IMG/VR virus record: IMGVR_UViG_3300006735_000303
Coordinates: 1 to 22,071 of that record
DNA length: 22,071 nt
Source: a virus
Strand: one strand, 5' to 3'
Positions 7,758 to 16,417 of this stretch are shown piece by piece. The translations under genes and the position numbers were made by a program. Positions within the stretch are counted from its first letter, which is position 1. Every line of letters starts with the position of its first letter. Under the pieces are notes generated by a model, which was not told the origin of the DNA, made no database searches, and saw nothing but the letters and a program-made list of their open reading frames with translations.

Positions 7758-7954
7758 CAAACTTTTGTAATTAATACTAATATTATTCCTGCCATACCAG
7801 TAATTAATACGCCTGCCGATGTCAACATTATTTTTTCTATTCTTGCAATGTCACCTTGTAAATTTTTAATATGTTCTTGAGTTTGTTTTTGCATAATTCG
7901 ACATAATTTTTCATGCGACTCTATTTTTTGTAATGCGTTATCTGATTTAGCCAC
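7754..7954 (-). CDS. Small coiled-coil protein with one C-terminal TM helix, holin/XhlA-like
   Basis: This 66-residue protein has a polar helical N-terminal two-thirds (residues about 1-43) with KIESHEKLCRIMQKQTQEHIKN and IARIEK. One hydrophobic helix follows (about 45-63) and then a short basic end. This is the architecture of the hemolysin XhlA family and of small holin accessory proteins, where residues like E-H-E-x-x-C precede a coiled coil. A lysis role is inferred. No endolysin is visible next to it, so it could instead be a membrane anchor or virion component. It starts with GTG at 7954, overlapping the end of the 1011-residue virion protein gene by 8 nt (GTGGCTAA). AGAGGAG about 8 nt upstream supports this start. 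It runs into the exonuclease gene through a GTGA overlap. Confidence 0.55.
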   Translation of the reverse strand: MAKSDNALQKIESHEKLCRIMQKQTQEHIKNLQGDIARIEKIMLTSAGVLITGMAGIILVLITKVW

Positions 7955-10900
7955 GTCTAACTCCTCTTTGAGCTATGGCTGCTCCTGTTGGATCATTAGG
8001 AAATAACGCTTGAAATTGTGCTGCGTTAACTTGTTGTTGTCCGGTATCCGGTGTCTGTTGTACAGGATTTTCTAACTCTATATTATCTGTAACTCTTGCT
8101 TCATCAGCTTCAATGTCTCTCGATGCTTGTTCGTTTTCAGTATCTATTTCTGCTCTTGCAGTTGCCTGAACATAGTCTACCATTTGATTGTCTTTTTCTA
8201 CACTACCTGAGCTTGGTACAAAATCTTGTGCGTACATAGATTCAAGAGTATTTTTTGGTAAAGTCTTTTCATCATATCTTGGTTGTGGTGATTCAAATGG
8301 CATACCTAATATTTCCTCTTGTATTCGTACAGGATCAATATTTTTTGGATTTACTTTTGGACTATCTTCTTCTTCGTCTAATACATAATTCATTAGTCTT
8401 GCAAATGCCTCACGTTTTTGTGTTAGACCTAACGCTGTTATTTTTGGATTATAACTTCTACCATATCTTTGACCTCTAATTTTTTGTCCCTTTGCAATCT
8501 TTACAGCCTCTTCACTTCCCAGTGAATCATTTAAATATCTTAAAGCAACTGGATCAGATAATATTCTTCCTGCTTTTCTTGCTAAAAATAAAAACACAGC
8601 AGGTGCTAAAGGGTTTACTGCAGCCATACCACCACCAATTACTACACCTGATAATACACCTCTACCTCCAGATAATGTAAATCTTCTTTGTAGGAATGTA
8701 GACGTATCAGATATATCAACATCAGAAATTGCTTTCATGTAATCGGTAAACTTTGTAAATTCTTTAAAACCATTTTTACCCAACATAGATTCCATTTTTT
8801 TTCTTCCTAAATCTTCTGTTGCTTTACCAATACCTAAAGTATCCATAAATTTATTAATGTTAAAATCAGCAAAATCTTTTGGACTAAATTTAATGTTAGT
8901 CACATCATAAATTCCGTTATTTAATCTTACATCGTCAATTGAAAATGCTCTTCCACTTGCAACTGTATCCGTTCCTAATTCTTGCATGGCCTCTGTCATG
9001 TATTTATTTCCAGACTTAACCATAGCATTTTCAGCTACATCATCAAAAATTGATTTGGCTTGTGGACTTGCAGCAGTATCAAATGATTTGAAAAAAGTAT
9101 TAAATAAATATCTAGCTTTAGCTGCTTCAAATAAAGCTTTACCATTCTGTGTAGCATTTTTACCTGCAGCACCTATGATAACTTTAAATTGTTCGATTGC
9201 CTCTGCAGAATTTGTTGCAAAAACATCTTTCTCCATTTGTTTAAACATCAAGTCTCTTGGTAATCCTGCAACACCAGTAACACCATTTACACCTCTTTGT
9301 GTAAATAATGACGTATCAAATTTTCTAAAAGATTTAACTATAGGATCTTTAATGAAACCCATTAAAGCTGAAAATGTTGCATTAGCTTCTTTTAGTTTGT
9401 CATACATTTGCAAACCTTGAGTAGTTTTGTAAGCCATATCTGCATCAGCAAACTCTTTACCACTTTGTTTAACCATGTTTTCATAAGTTTCTCTTAAGAC
9501 ATCGTCTTTTAAAAAATTATCTTTTGTAAGTTTTTGACCAAACTCAGCTAAATCTTGTTCCATGTATTCTCTTAATTGCCATACTGAACCTGTAGGTAAT
9601 TTAAAGTCTGTGCCTTCAATTGCTCTATTTAACATTCTCATCACACCACCATATTCTTTTGGTGTTATAAGTTGGTCCCCTAAAGCAGCGATAGCTTTCA
9701 TGTATAAAGCTAATGGATCAGAACCATCTTTCAAATATTTATCTATTGCCTTAATATCTAAATCTCCAATACCAGGAGTATAACCAGGGATGTCAGGAAA
9801 CATTTGTTTGTTTTGTTCAACAAGTTCTCTTGCATATTTTGTAGTTCTATCTAAGGATATTACTTTTGGGTTACCCATAGCTTCAGCTACATCTGAAAAC
9901 ATATTATACTTTGCACCAATCACAGCTGCGTTTTCTTTAAACACTTGTGCTGCTTGATTATATAATGACGATGATAAAGCTGATGTTTTCATTAAGGGAG
10001 CATATTTCACAATACCGTCAAGATACATTTTACTAGCCTCTTGCTCTGCACCTTGTAAAGCTTTTCTTCCTATCCCTGATACAAAAGGAAAAACACCAAC
10101 TGTTTTAAAATAATTTTTACCTAGTTCAGAAAACACACCATCTTCTATTCCTGTCATTAAGGGAAGTGGTAAACCTTTTTCTTTTGCAAACTCAGATAGT
10201 CTTGCAGCCTTTTCAGATTTTGCACCAAATAACTTTACACCTAATTTACCTAAAGGACCCATAATAAAAGGAGTAAGTGCTGCAGCTCCTGCATTCCATT
10301 TTGCAGCTGTTGATGTAGCTCTTGCTGCATTTAATAAAATATCTTGGTCTATTTCTTTATCAGGTATGTCTCTAAAATCATCTGTAATTGCATTTGCAAT
10401 CATAACTCCAGCTTGTTCATTCAACATATCATATGTAACTGAACCTCCACCAGCACCTGCTGTACCTCCAAGAACTGAATATAACTCAGCTCTACCTGCA
10501 GGACTTCTTAAAATTTTTTCAGGAACATCAGCAGCTCTAGCTAATAATTTTAAAGCCCCACCAAATAATTTTAATCTACCAGGAAGTTTATCTGCTAGAT
10601 TTGCAGCTTTTCTTGCCATTGTAGCAGGACCTTTCATCCATAAATTACCTGATTTAGCAGCACCATATATTTTTTTTCTCATAGCTACATAAGGTGCAAT
10701 AGATCCAGATAAATCTCCTGCTAGCTCTGCAGTATTTCTACCTTCAAAAAAAGAATCTTCAGCTTTTAATGCTGCTCCAATAGGGTCTTTATAAAATTGA
10801 TCTCTTCTAGCTATATCTCCTGCTGCTTTTTCTTTTTCAAGGCCAAGTTCTGACATACTTGGGCCTTTTAATTCTCCACGTTTAATTAATTCATCAATCG

Positions 10901-10982
10901 CAGCTCTACTTTTTTTGTCTAGTTCAAGTAAGCTAAGATCTTTTTGATCAAGTTTTTTTTGTATTTCTTTTAATGTAGCCAT
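7947..10982 (-). CDS. Large internal virion / DNA-ejection protein candidate (1011 aa)
   Basis: This is the largest gene in the window. The protein is Ala/Gly/Lys-rich and mainly helical, without recognisable enzyme motifs. I looked for a lysozyme or transglycosylase signature near the N terminus and did not find a convincing one. Hydrophobic patches occur near residues 165-200 (GGTAGAGGGS) and in the C-terminal quarter (VLSGVVIGGGMAAVNPLAP then AVFLFLA). An acidic, Gln-rich tail follows, ending in LFPNDPTGAAIAQRG (993-1007). Similar tail motifs occur in ejection-type proteins of marine podoviruses as far as I remember. Size and its place as last of three consecutive virion proteins suggest a T7 gp16 or P22 gp16 counterpart that enters the host membrane with the DNA. 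Its ATG overlaps the upstream stop as TAATG at 10980-10984. Confidence 0.6.
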   Translation of the reverse strand: MATLKEIQKKLDQKDLSLLELDKKSRAAIDELIKRGELKGPSMSELGLEKEKAAGDIARRDQFYKDPIGAALKAEDSFFEGRNTAELAGDLSGSIAPYVAMRKKIYGAAKSGNLWMKGPATMARKAANLADKLPGRLKLFGGALKLLARAADVPEKILRSPAGRAELYSVLGGTAGAGGGSVTYDMLNEQAGVMIANAITDDFRDIPDKEIDQDILLNAARATSTAAKWNAGAAALTPFIMGPLGKLGVKLFGAKSEKAARLSEFAKEKGLPLPLMTGIEDGVFSELGKNYFKTVGVFPFVSGIGRKALQGAEQEASKMYLDGIVKYAPLMKTSALSSSLYNQAAQVFKENAAVIGAKYNMFSDVAEAMGNPKVISLDRTTKYARELVEQNKQMFPDIPGYTPGIGDLDIKAIDKYLKDGSDPLALYMKAIAALGDQLITPKEYGGVMRMLNRAIEGTDFKLPTGSVWQLREYMEQDLAEFGQKLTKDNFLKDDVLRETYENMVKQSGKEFADADMAYKTTQGLQMYDKLKEANATFSALMGFIKDPIVKSFRKFDTSLFTQRGVNGVTGVAGLPRDLMFKQMEKDVFATNSAEAIEQFKVIIGAAGKNATQNGKALFEAAKARYLFNTFFKSFDTAASPQAKSIFDDVAENAMVKSGNKYMTEAMQELGTDTVASGRAFSIDDVRLNNGIYDVTNIKFSPKDFADFNINKFMDTLGIGKATEDLGRKKMESMLGKNGFKEFTKFTDYMKAISDVDISDTSTFLQRRFTLSGGRGVLSGVVIGGGMAAVNPLAPAVFLFLARKAGRILSDPVALRYLNDSLGSEEAVKIAKGQKIRGQRYGRSYNPKITALGLTQKREAFARLMNYVLDEEEDSPKVNPKNIDPVRIQEEILGMPFESPQPRYDEKTLPKNTLESMYAQDFVPSSGSVEKDNQMVDYVQATARAEIDTENEQASRDIEADEARVTDNIELENPVQQTPDTGQQQVNAAQFQALFPNDPTGAAIAQRGVRRG

Positions 10983-13168
10983 TAATCTATCTGTATATTA
11001 CCTAATACATCCTCCGTACTCATGTTATCAAAGAATCCAGGAAGATCGCCTTGTAGTGCTTGACCTTCTGATCCTACAATATTGTATCTTCTTCTGTAGT
11101 TAGAGATTGTTATTGAATCACCTAAGTAAGCGTTAGTATAATCAAACTCAAGACGTTCAATATCTTTTAAAATTGTTTCATTAACAGCTTCTAATGATTG
11201 AATTACAGATTTTTCCCCTCTTAACATTGGGAATACATTAACAAGGTTTTGTGCCATCTTAATATCTTTCTCTGTTAACCTATCTTTTGATTTCAATGAG
11301 TTAGCAAGAGCATATGTTAAAATTGTTTCATTGATTGCTAATCTTTCAAGATCTGCACCAGTGTCTTTAAATACACCCATTTCTTTTAAAGTTTTTTTGA
11401 ATAAAGAATTACCTTTACCAAACTTTTCATTTAAATATTTCTCTGCCTCTTCTTCTGACTTACCACCACTAATTAAACCTTGTTTAACATCTTCTCTCAT
11501 CTCAGCTATTTTTGCCATACCATCTTCTTGACCAAAAAAGCCCATGCCAAAATCATTCATTGCATCACCAAGACGTTTAGTGAAAATATTAAGTCTACCT
11601 TTTGGACCTCCAACAACATCTTCTTTTTTCAAAATATCAATTGAGTCTCTACCTAAACTATATGCTTTGTACTTAGCTGATAGATCTCTCAATGTATCGG
11701 TTTGTTCTTTAGCTGCAAAATCCTGTTTTAAAAATTTATCATAGGATCCATAAGGTGCTGTAATAAATAACTGTCTTCCATATTGATCTTTTTGTCCATA
11801 CACAGCATATTGAACTGTACCATCTTTTAATCGTCTTGCAGTGACATTTCTTGTTCCTGAATCATCTGTAAGTTGGATTATGCCTGGGACTGCATCAGGA
11901 AAGTCTGGTGCTTCAAGAACTCCATTTCTTGCATCAATTTCGTCTTTTGCAAGTGTAAGTGCATCGGACATAAAATCATTTTCTAATTCATTTTCTTTAA
12001 GTTTAATTGTTGCATAATTATTTATTGCAGGACCTAAAGCTGCTCCAAATACTTCTAAAGCACCACCTAAACCACCTTGTGTTGTTTTACCTGTTAGAAG
12101 TCCTGATGCTAAATTAGCTAAAAAAACTAACTTGGCTTGAGACTTTTGTCCTGCCATTAATTCTTTTCTATATTCTTTTGCTAATGCAATAGTCTCATTT
12201 GTTACTGATGTGCCATCACCTGCTTTTACTTTACCTTCTGCAGTGTTTGCTTCTTGTGTTTTTACAAGTTGTTTATTTGCATCTTCCTCTGTCTTTACAT
12301 CTTCGTTATCATTTTTCTGTGCCAACATTGTTTTATCTTCTTTTGGTGGCATATTATCCTGTATTGTAGTTTTCTTAGCACCAATTAAAGGAGCTTTTAA
12401 ATTAGGGTCAACATTGTTTGCTACCACTTTAGATATATCTACATCACCTTGTACAACTTCAGATTTATTATCATCTTCAGTTAATCTATCTCTACCTCCA
12501 AAACCTATTCTTTGAGATCCAGGTTTAGCTTTTTTATTTTGTAAAGCCGTTTTTACATCTTGTTCATTTTTTACTTGAGCTCTACCCATAGTTTGTTCAA
12601 TAAGATCCATGTCAGCTTCTCCAGAGATATTAGGTAAAGCTCTTCTTTCTGACATAGGTGTTTCTCTATATTTTTTTATTCCTGCAGCAATTGGTTTAAA
12701 AGCATAATTGTCAGCAATATCATATCCAAATTTAGCAAGACCTGCAGCTCTAACATATGGATTTAAAGCAGCCGCCCCAGATATACCATATGTTACTAAA
12801 CTTCTTGCCAAAGGGTTTTCAATATATTGGCCAACATATGGATCTACAACAGATGCGATTCCCTCTACACCTAGAAGACCTGGAATTAATCTACCAGATC
12901 CTAAAGTTCCTTTAGCAGAAAATTGTGGACTTTTAGGATTCATTATTTGCTGAATACCTTGTCTTGAAGTTCTAAATTCTGTGCCAAGTTTTTTAAAAAA
13001 ACCTTGTGGTTTAACAACTGTGCTTGGTAATTTATTTGGATTAGCTACACCTGTAATAGTTGGGCCAGGGGGACCTACCATGACACCTGTTTGTGCATGA
13101 ATTGGTTTAAGATGACCTTTTCTCAAAGCCTGTTGTCGAAACATAGGTCTGTTTAAAACTTTATTCAT
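10982..13168 (-). CDS. Internal virion / ejection protein candidate (728 aa)
   Basis: This is a 728-residue protein of unknown family. The first 150 residues are Pro/Gly/Ala-rich, and a highly polar, acidic stretch covers about 235-335. Next comes a small-residue hydrophobic segment around 345-385 (VFLANLASGLLTG, GGLGGALEVFGAALGP), then a long helical C-terminal half rich in Lys, Glu and Asn. The layout (disordered N-terminal part, amphipathic middle, helical end) suits a podovirus ejection protein such as T7 gp15 or P22 gp20, but no sequence signature proves it. AGGAG lies about 5 nt upstream of the ATG at 13168, and the stop is shared with the next ATG (TAATG). It belongs to one operon with the 285- and 1011-residue proteins. 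Confidence 0.55.
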   Translation of the reverse strand: MNKVLNRPMFRQQALRKGHLKPIHAQTGVMVGPPGPTITGVANPNKLPSTVVKPQGFFKKLGTEFRTSRQGIQQIMNPKSPQFSAKGTLGSGRLIPGLLGVEGIASVVDPYVGQYIENPLARSLVTYGISGAAALNPYVRAAGLAKFGYDIADNYAFKPIAAGIKKYRETPMSERRALPNISGEADMDLIEQTMGRAQVKNEQDVKTALQNKKAKPGSQRIGFGGRDRLTEDDNKSEVVQGDVDISKVVANNVDPNLKAPLIGAKKTTIQDNMPPKEDKTMLAQKNDNEDVKTEEDANKQLVKTQEANTAEGKVKAGDGTSVTNETIALAKEYRKELMAGQKSQAKLVFLANLASGLLTGKTTQGGLGGALEVFGAALGPAINNYATIKLKENELENDFMSDALTLAKDEIDARNGVLEAPDFPDAVPGIIQLTDDSGTRNVTARRLKDGTVQYAVYGQKDQYGRQLFITAPYGSYDKFLKQDFAAKEQTDTLRDLSAKYKAYSLGRDSIDILKKEDVVGGPKGRLNIFTKRLGDAMNDFGMGFFGQEDGMAKIAEMREDVKQGLISGGKSEEEAEKYLNEKFGKGNSLFKKTLKEMGVFKDTGADLERLAINETILTYALANSLKSKDRLTEKDIKMAQNLVNVFPMLRGEKSVIQSLEAVNETILKDIERLEFDYTNAYLGDSITISNYRRRYNIVGSEGQALQGDLPGFFDNMSTEDVLGNIQID

Positions 13169-13176
13169 TTAATCTC

Positions 13177-14034
13177 CTATTGTTTCGAACCTTGATAAGC
13201 TGTAAACGCTCCTATTCCTGTTCCAACTGCTTGTGCAAGTGGACTTGTTGCAGGTTGCGTTCCTACAGTTACACCTGATTGTGATTTTGGTCCCGAAGCA
13301 TATAAGTTAGCTAAGAACTCTGCTCTTTGGTAAGGTTCATACTGTTGTTGTAATGTAGATTGTCTTTGTGCATCCAAAGTTGCTTGAGCTAATTGTCTTT
13401 GAACACCTCCCGCACCCATTAATTGATTTATATCTTGTTGAGCCATAGCCTGTTGCTGCTGTCCAAAAGCTCCTAGTTGTTGACCAGCTGTCAAACCAGT
13501 TTGTACTTCCATACCTTGTTGCCTTTGTGCAGCTCCTAATGCTGTTCCAAAACCTGCTTGTTGGGCTTTACCTATTTGTCCTAAAATTCTATTTTGTAAT
13601 TCAGCTTGTTGAACACCTTCTCTTCCACCACCAAAAGCACCAGATCCTATTGCCTGTGCAGCAAGTTGATTTTGCATGCCTTGACCTTGTCTTAAAATTT
13701 CATCAGTTACATAACTTTGATATGGATTAAAAAACTGAGATATGTTTGGACCTGCTTGAGCTGCTTGTGTAGCACCTAAGACAGAACCAATTCCTGCAGA
13801 TACAGTTGGTGCACCCACACCTGTTGTTCCTGCAGCAGTTAAACCTTGTTGTTCTAATTGTGAAAAAGGTGATACTTTTATATCAGGTAAATTAATTGGT
13901 TGATCAGCGACCTGTCTCGCTATATCCATCAACTCTATTTTTCGTTCCTCTATACCTGGAGCTTCCCTAACAATTGATGTTTGTGTCGATGGCGTGCTCG
14001 GTGCCGATGATCTTCCTCCTCCAAAAAAACTCAT
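13177..14034 (-). CDS. Gln/Ala/Gly-rich virion protein, ejection-protein-like (285 aa)
   Basis: This is a 285-residue low-complexity protein. About half is Gln, Ala or Gly, concentrated in residues 115-230. Conserved-looking anchors are SQFFNPYQSYVTDEIL (99-114) and GSGAFGGGREGVQQAE (130-145), a pairing I associate with small virion-injected proteins of P22 gp7 or related type in many podoviruses. The N terminus is MSFFGGG followed by a Ser/Thr/Pro linker. The C terminus (VGTGIGAFTAYQGSKQ) could be a short amphipathic helix. By analogy it would be released with the DNA during ejection, which is inference from composition, motif and position. The start lies one base after the TAA of the GNAT-like gene, and 8 bp separate it from the 728-residue gene. 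Confidence 0.55.
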   Translation of the reverse strand: MSFFGGGRSSAPSTPSTQTSIVREAPGIEERKIELMDIARQVADQPINLPDIKVSPFSQLEQQGLTAAGTTGVGAPTVSAGIGSVLGATQAAQAGPNISQFFNPYQSYVTDEILRQGQGMQNQLAAQAIGSGAFGGGREGVQQAELQNRILGQIGKAQQAGFGTALGAAQRQQGMEVQTGLTAGQQLGAFGQQQQAMAQQDINQLMGAGGVQRQLAQATLDAQRQSTLQQQYEPYQRAEFLANLYASGPKSQSGVTVGTQPATSPLAQAVGTGIGAFTAYQGSKQ

Positions 14035-14035
14035 A

Positions 14036-14497
14036 TTATAACCATGCCTCTAATTGTACGTGTTTCTTTTTCCAACCCCATTGTTTTGATACTCTCTCCC
14101 AACCAGGTCTTGCCATTATACTTAACCTTTTGCATTTATTGTGTCTTGCAAATTCTGTAATCTCTCTAACTAATTGTCCTTCCCAAAATTCTCTTCTTTT
14201 ACCTGTGCATATAACTATTTCATATTGATTAAAGTTTGGTAACTCTGCAATACGACCAATAGCAACTCCAAATACTTTATTCTCTTCTGTTTCATCAGAT
14301 CCAAACATGATCCAACATTGCATTACATCTTTTTTTAATTCTCTAAATATCCATTCTGGATCAGCATACTTACCAGAAAAAGCTAAAGCCTCTGCAACCA
14401 TAAACTCGCATAGAGGCCAAAACCTTTCTATGTCCTTAGGTTCGATCGGTAATACGTTTACAAGTGGTTTAATTTTCTTTTTGTTTACTGTAGCCAT
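14036..14497 (-). CDS. GNAT-like acetyltransferase-fold protein in virion operon
   Basis: This 153-residue protein has the alternation expected of a GNAT fold. A helical N-terminal half holds DIERFWPLCEFMVAEALAFSG. It is followed by strands around WIMFGSDE, VFGVAIGRIAELPNF and YEIVICTGKRREFWEG, then a helix LVREITEFARHNKCKRLSIMARPGW. The classic Q/R-x-x-G-x-A acetyl-CoA loop is not evident, so it may have lost catalysis. Proteins of this outline are encoded next to internal virion proteins in T7-like phages (gp13 region), and I infer a virion-assembly or virion-internal role. It overlaps the end of the 335-residue gene by 29 nt, with AAAGGA upstream of its ATG. Confidence 0.5.
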   Translation of the reverse strand: MATVNKKKIKPLVNVLPIEPKDIERFWPLCEFMVAEALAFSGKYADPEWIFRELKKDVMQCWIMFGSDETEENKVFGVAIGRIAELPNFNQYEIVICTGKRREFWEGQLVREITEFARHNKCKRLSIMARPGWERVSKQWGWKKKHVQLEAWL

Positions 14498-15476
14498 TAC
14501 TTTCCTTTAATAAATCAAAAACACGTTTGTATCTTTTTTGTTGTTCATAAAAGTATTCGGCACCTTTTTCTCTCATATCCTTGATACTATTTGGATTTGC
14601 TCCAGCTATGATACCAGCACCTAATACTCCATCTGCTCTTGTTACAAACTCTCCGTCTGCTAATTGAGCTAACATTGTATCCTCGTCTTTATCTCCTGCT
14701 CCTGATCCATCCTCAACGTAGCCAGAAGCTCTGACATAATTGGTTGAATCATTTTCATCGTGTGAAATTTTTGATGGTAAATAATTTACTCCACCTTCAT
14801 TAAATTTGTTTATTGTTGCTAGACCACCTGTGTTTAGTCTTTGTACGTCTAAAGAGTATGGCCCCATTCTTCTTTCTCCTAAACCTTGTTCTTCTGGTGC
14901 ATAGACAGATTCATATTCTTTTTCTTGTCCGGTAGCCGGGTCTATGTATTTATAATTACCTCTCTCCTCTTTCAGTTTCAAATAACTCATGTTATATCCT
15001 GGCATATAAATATCAGCAGGTCCTTGATTAAAAGCACCTAAAGCTAAAGGTATACCTCCTGCAGCTAAAGATAATTTTAATGGATCATATTTTCCTCCAG
15101 GTTCTTTTCTAAGAATATCTAATAGTGAACCACCACTTTCTGTAGGGGCAACATAATTTGGATTTGGAACCATAGCACCACCAGTTGCTTTATCTGTTCC
15201 TAAAAATTTTGGATTTACTGCTGGTGTTGGTGTTTGTCCAAGACCAAGTAATGATGCTGCCTGTGTTTGGGTAAAAGGTGTAAATTTAGCAGCACTAGGA
15301 AAAGCTGACTGAACCATTGGCATATTTACTAATGTCTTACCGCCATAATATCCAGCTGCTGCTCCTGTAACTCCTCCAAATATTCTTCCGAGTCCTGAAG
15401 CTCCCGCATCTTTTGCTCCTTGATATCCTTTATATCCTCCGTATGCAGCTAAGGCGTAAGGTAATAGGTTTAACAT
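14469..15476 (-). CDS. Virion-associated protein with glycine-rich N terminus (335 aa)
   Basis: The protein has 335 residues. Residues 1-50 form a Gly/Ala zipper (AAYGGYKGYQGAKDAG, then GGVTGAAAGYYGG) able to insert in or pack against membrane. The C-terminal third has LNTGGLA (214-220) and then SGYVEDGSGAGDKDEDTM with LADGEFVTRADGVLGAG (272-288). This resembles the recurrent phage motif of Asp-rich loop plus L-x-x-GEFV-x-x-A-D-x-V seen in many structural or tail-assembly proteins, whose exact role is unknown to me. It is the first gene behind a near-consensus promoter at 15510-15538 and has AAAAGGAG 10 nt before the ATG. It therefore probably leads the ejection-protein transcript. Confidence 0.55.
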   Translation of the reverse strand: MLNLLPYALAAYGGYKGYQGAKDAGASGLGRIFGGVTGAAAGYYGGKTLVNMPMVQSAFPSAAKFTPFTQTQAASLLGLGQTPTPAVNPKFLGTDKATGGAMVPNPNYVAPTESGGSLLDILRKEPGGKYDPLKLSLAAGGIPLALGAFNQGPADIYMPGYNMSYLKLKEERGNYKYIDPATGQEKEYESVYAPEEQGLGERRMGPYSLDVQRLNTGGLATINKFNEGGVNYLPSKISHDENDSTNYVRASGYVEDGSGAGDKDEDTMLAQLADGEFVTRADGVLGAGIIAGANPNSIKDMREKGAEYFYEQQKRYKRVFDLLKESNGYSKQKEN

Positions 15477-15509
15477 TCTTTGTATTCTCCTTTTAGATCT
15501 AAGTATATA

Positions 15510-15538
15510 ATAATAGCATTTTACTTGATTGTTATCAA
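15510..15538 (-). promoter_or_regulatory. Near-consensus sigma70-type promoter for the virion/ejection operon
   Basis: On the minus strand TTGATA (15538-15533) is followed by exactly 17 bp and then TATTAT (15515-15510), each matching the sigma70 consensus at five of six positions. TG one base before the -10 box makes an extended -10 (TGCTATTAT). The start point would be near 15503, giving a leader of about 27 nt with AAAAGGAG at 15494-15487 before the ATG at 15476. It sits at the largest gap between minus-strand genes in the virion half and overlaps the last codons of the GT-A gene. Confidence 0.75.
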
Positions 15539-16417
15539 CTCATCAGCAAATTTACCTGTATACTGGTGTTCTCCTACATGAGTGATTTCGTCCAACACGT
15601 AGGCATAACATTTACCTCCTATGTCCTTCCAAAGCTTACAAAAGCCAAAATCCTCCCCTAAATAGGTCTTATCAATTGGGTCATGTATTGTATCAAAAAA
15701 GTTCCACATGTTCTTTTTTAATATAACTTTACTGTTAATAACTGTGCTTTGTCTTATTTCTTTCTCTGGATATGCCTGTATCATTTTCTTAAAAACACTT
15801 TTTTTGATTAACATAGCTCCTGTAGGGCTATGAGTTACTTCAATAACACCATCGTTTATTCTTATATCTTTTCTATCAGGAACTTTCATTGGATATGTAT
15901 TACCTGCTTGAGCCATTTGCTCTGGTGTTTTTACTAATCCGTTTTTAACTTGACTTAAGGACTTATCCCATAAAAAGGCTTTTAGTGGATAAGGTACAGA
16001 TATTACATCTTTATCTGCTTTTATCATTTTAAAAACAGTTGATGAATTTAAAAATATATCAGAATCTATAAACAATAAATGTGTAGCATCAGAATCAAGA
16101 AAACCAGATACACATAAGTTACGACCTTGAGTAACTAAGGATGATTTAATTAATGAAAACTCTATTGGTATATTTCTTTTATGGCAGGCTTTTGTCAAAC
16201 TAATTATACAGTTTACATAATGCATAGATACTTCTGAATGACATGGTGTGCCTACAAATAAATGTATGTCACCGTGTTCTTTTGTTGTATTCCTAACTTC
16301 TTTTATAGTTTGATAAGTATCTTCGTTTGTATAAACTTTAGATGGTTCTTCAGGTTTTTCTTTCCAAATTGGTTTTCTTACTGCCTCGTGGTCATAGCCT
16401 TGTGGGTTGTCGCTCAT
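15521..16417 (-). CDS. GT-A fold glycosyltransferase
   Basis: This 298-residue protein has a nucleotide-sugar transferase fold. The strand LLFIDSDIF (114-122) ends in the metal-binding DxD (D118, D120). An upstream SLVTQGRN segment (93-100) fits the nucleotide-binding region, TGAMLIKKSVF (199-209) is typical of acceptor loops, and YLGEDFGFCKLW (252-263) carries the ED pair (E255, D256) of many inverting GT-A enzymes. It ends in ITHVGEHQYTG (278-288), where the histidines may complete the metal site. By family it moves a sugar from a nucleotide donor. The acceptor could be phage virion protein, host surface glycan or DNA; the sequence does not decide. AAAGGAGC precedes the ATG, and it overlaps the GT4 gene by 26 nt. 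Confidence 0.82.
   Translation of the reverse strand: MSDNPQGYDHEAVRKPIWKEKPEEPSKVYTNEDTYQTIKEVRNTTKEHGDIHLFVGTPCHSEVSMHYVNCIISLTKACHKRNIPIEFSLIKSSLVTQGRNLCVSGFLDSDATHLLFIDSDIFLNSSTVFKMIKADKDVISVPYPLKAFLWDKSLSQVKNGLVKTPEQMAQAGNTYPMKVPDRKDIRINDGVIEVTHSPTGAMLIKKSVFKKMIQAYPEKEIRQSTVINSKVILKKNMWNFFDTIHDPIDKTYLGEDFGFCKLWKDIGGKCYAYVLDEITHVGEHQYTGKFADELITIK

Noticed and set aside
8986-9420. Plus-strand open frame of 144 codons
   Set aside because: Lies wholly inside the 1011-residue minus-strand gene; composition (Ala/Leu/Ser-rich, no motif) is that of a reverse-complement shadow, and no ribosome site or neighbour supports it.
10366-10692. Plus-strand open frame of 108 codons
   Set aside because: Antisense to an Ala/Gly-rich part of the large virion gene; no start context or recognisable domain.
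12210-12515. Plus-strand open frame of 101 codons, signal-peptide-like
   Set aside because: Antisense to the acidic, polar segment of the 728-residue gene; hydrophobic Ser/Phe-rich sequence arises from the complementary codons.
13380-13700. Apparent repeats of Gln/Ala codons
   Set aside because: Low-complexity coding for a Gln/Ala/Gly-rich virion protein; no direct DNA repeat unit or array with regular spacing is seen, so not a CRISPR or tandem repeat.
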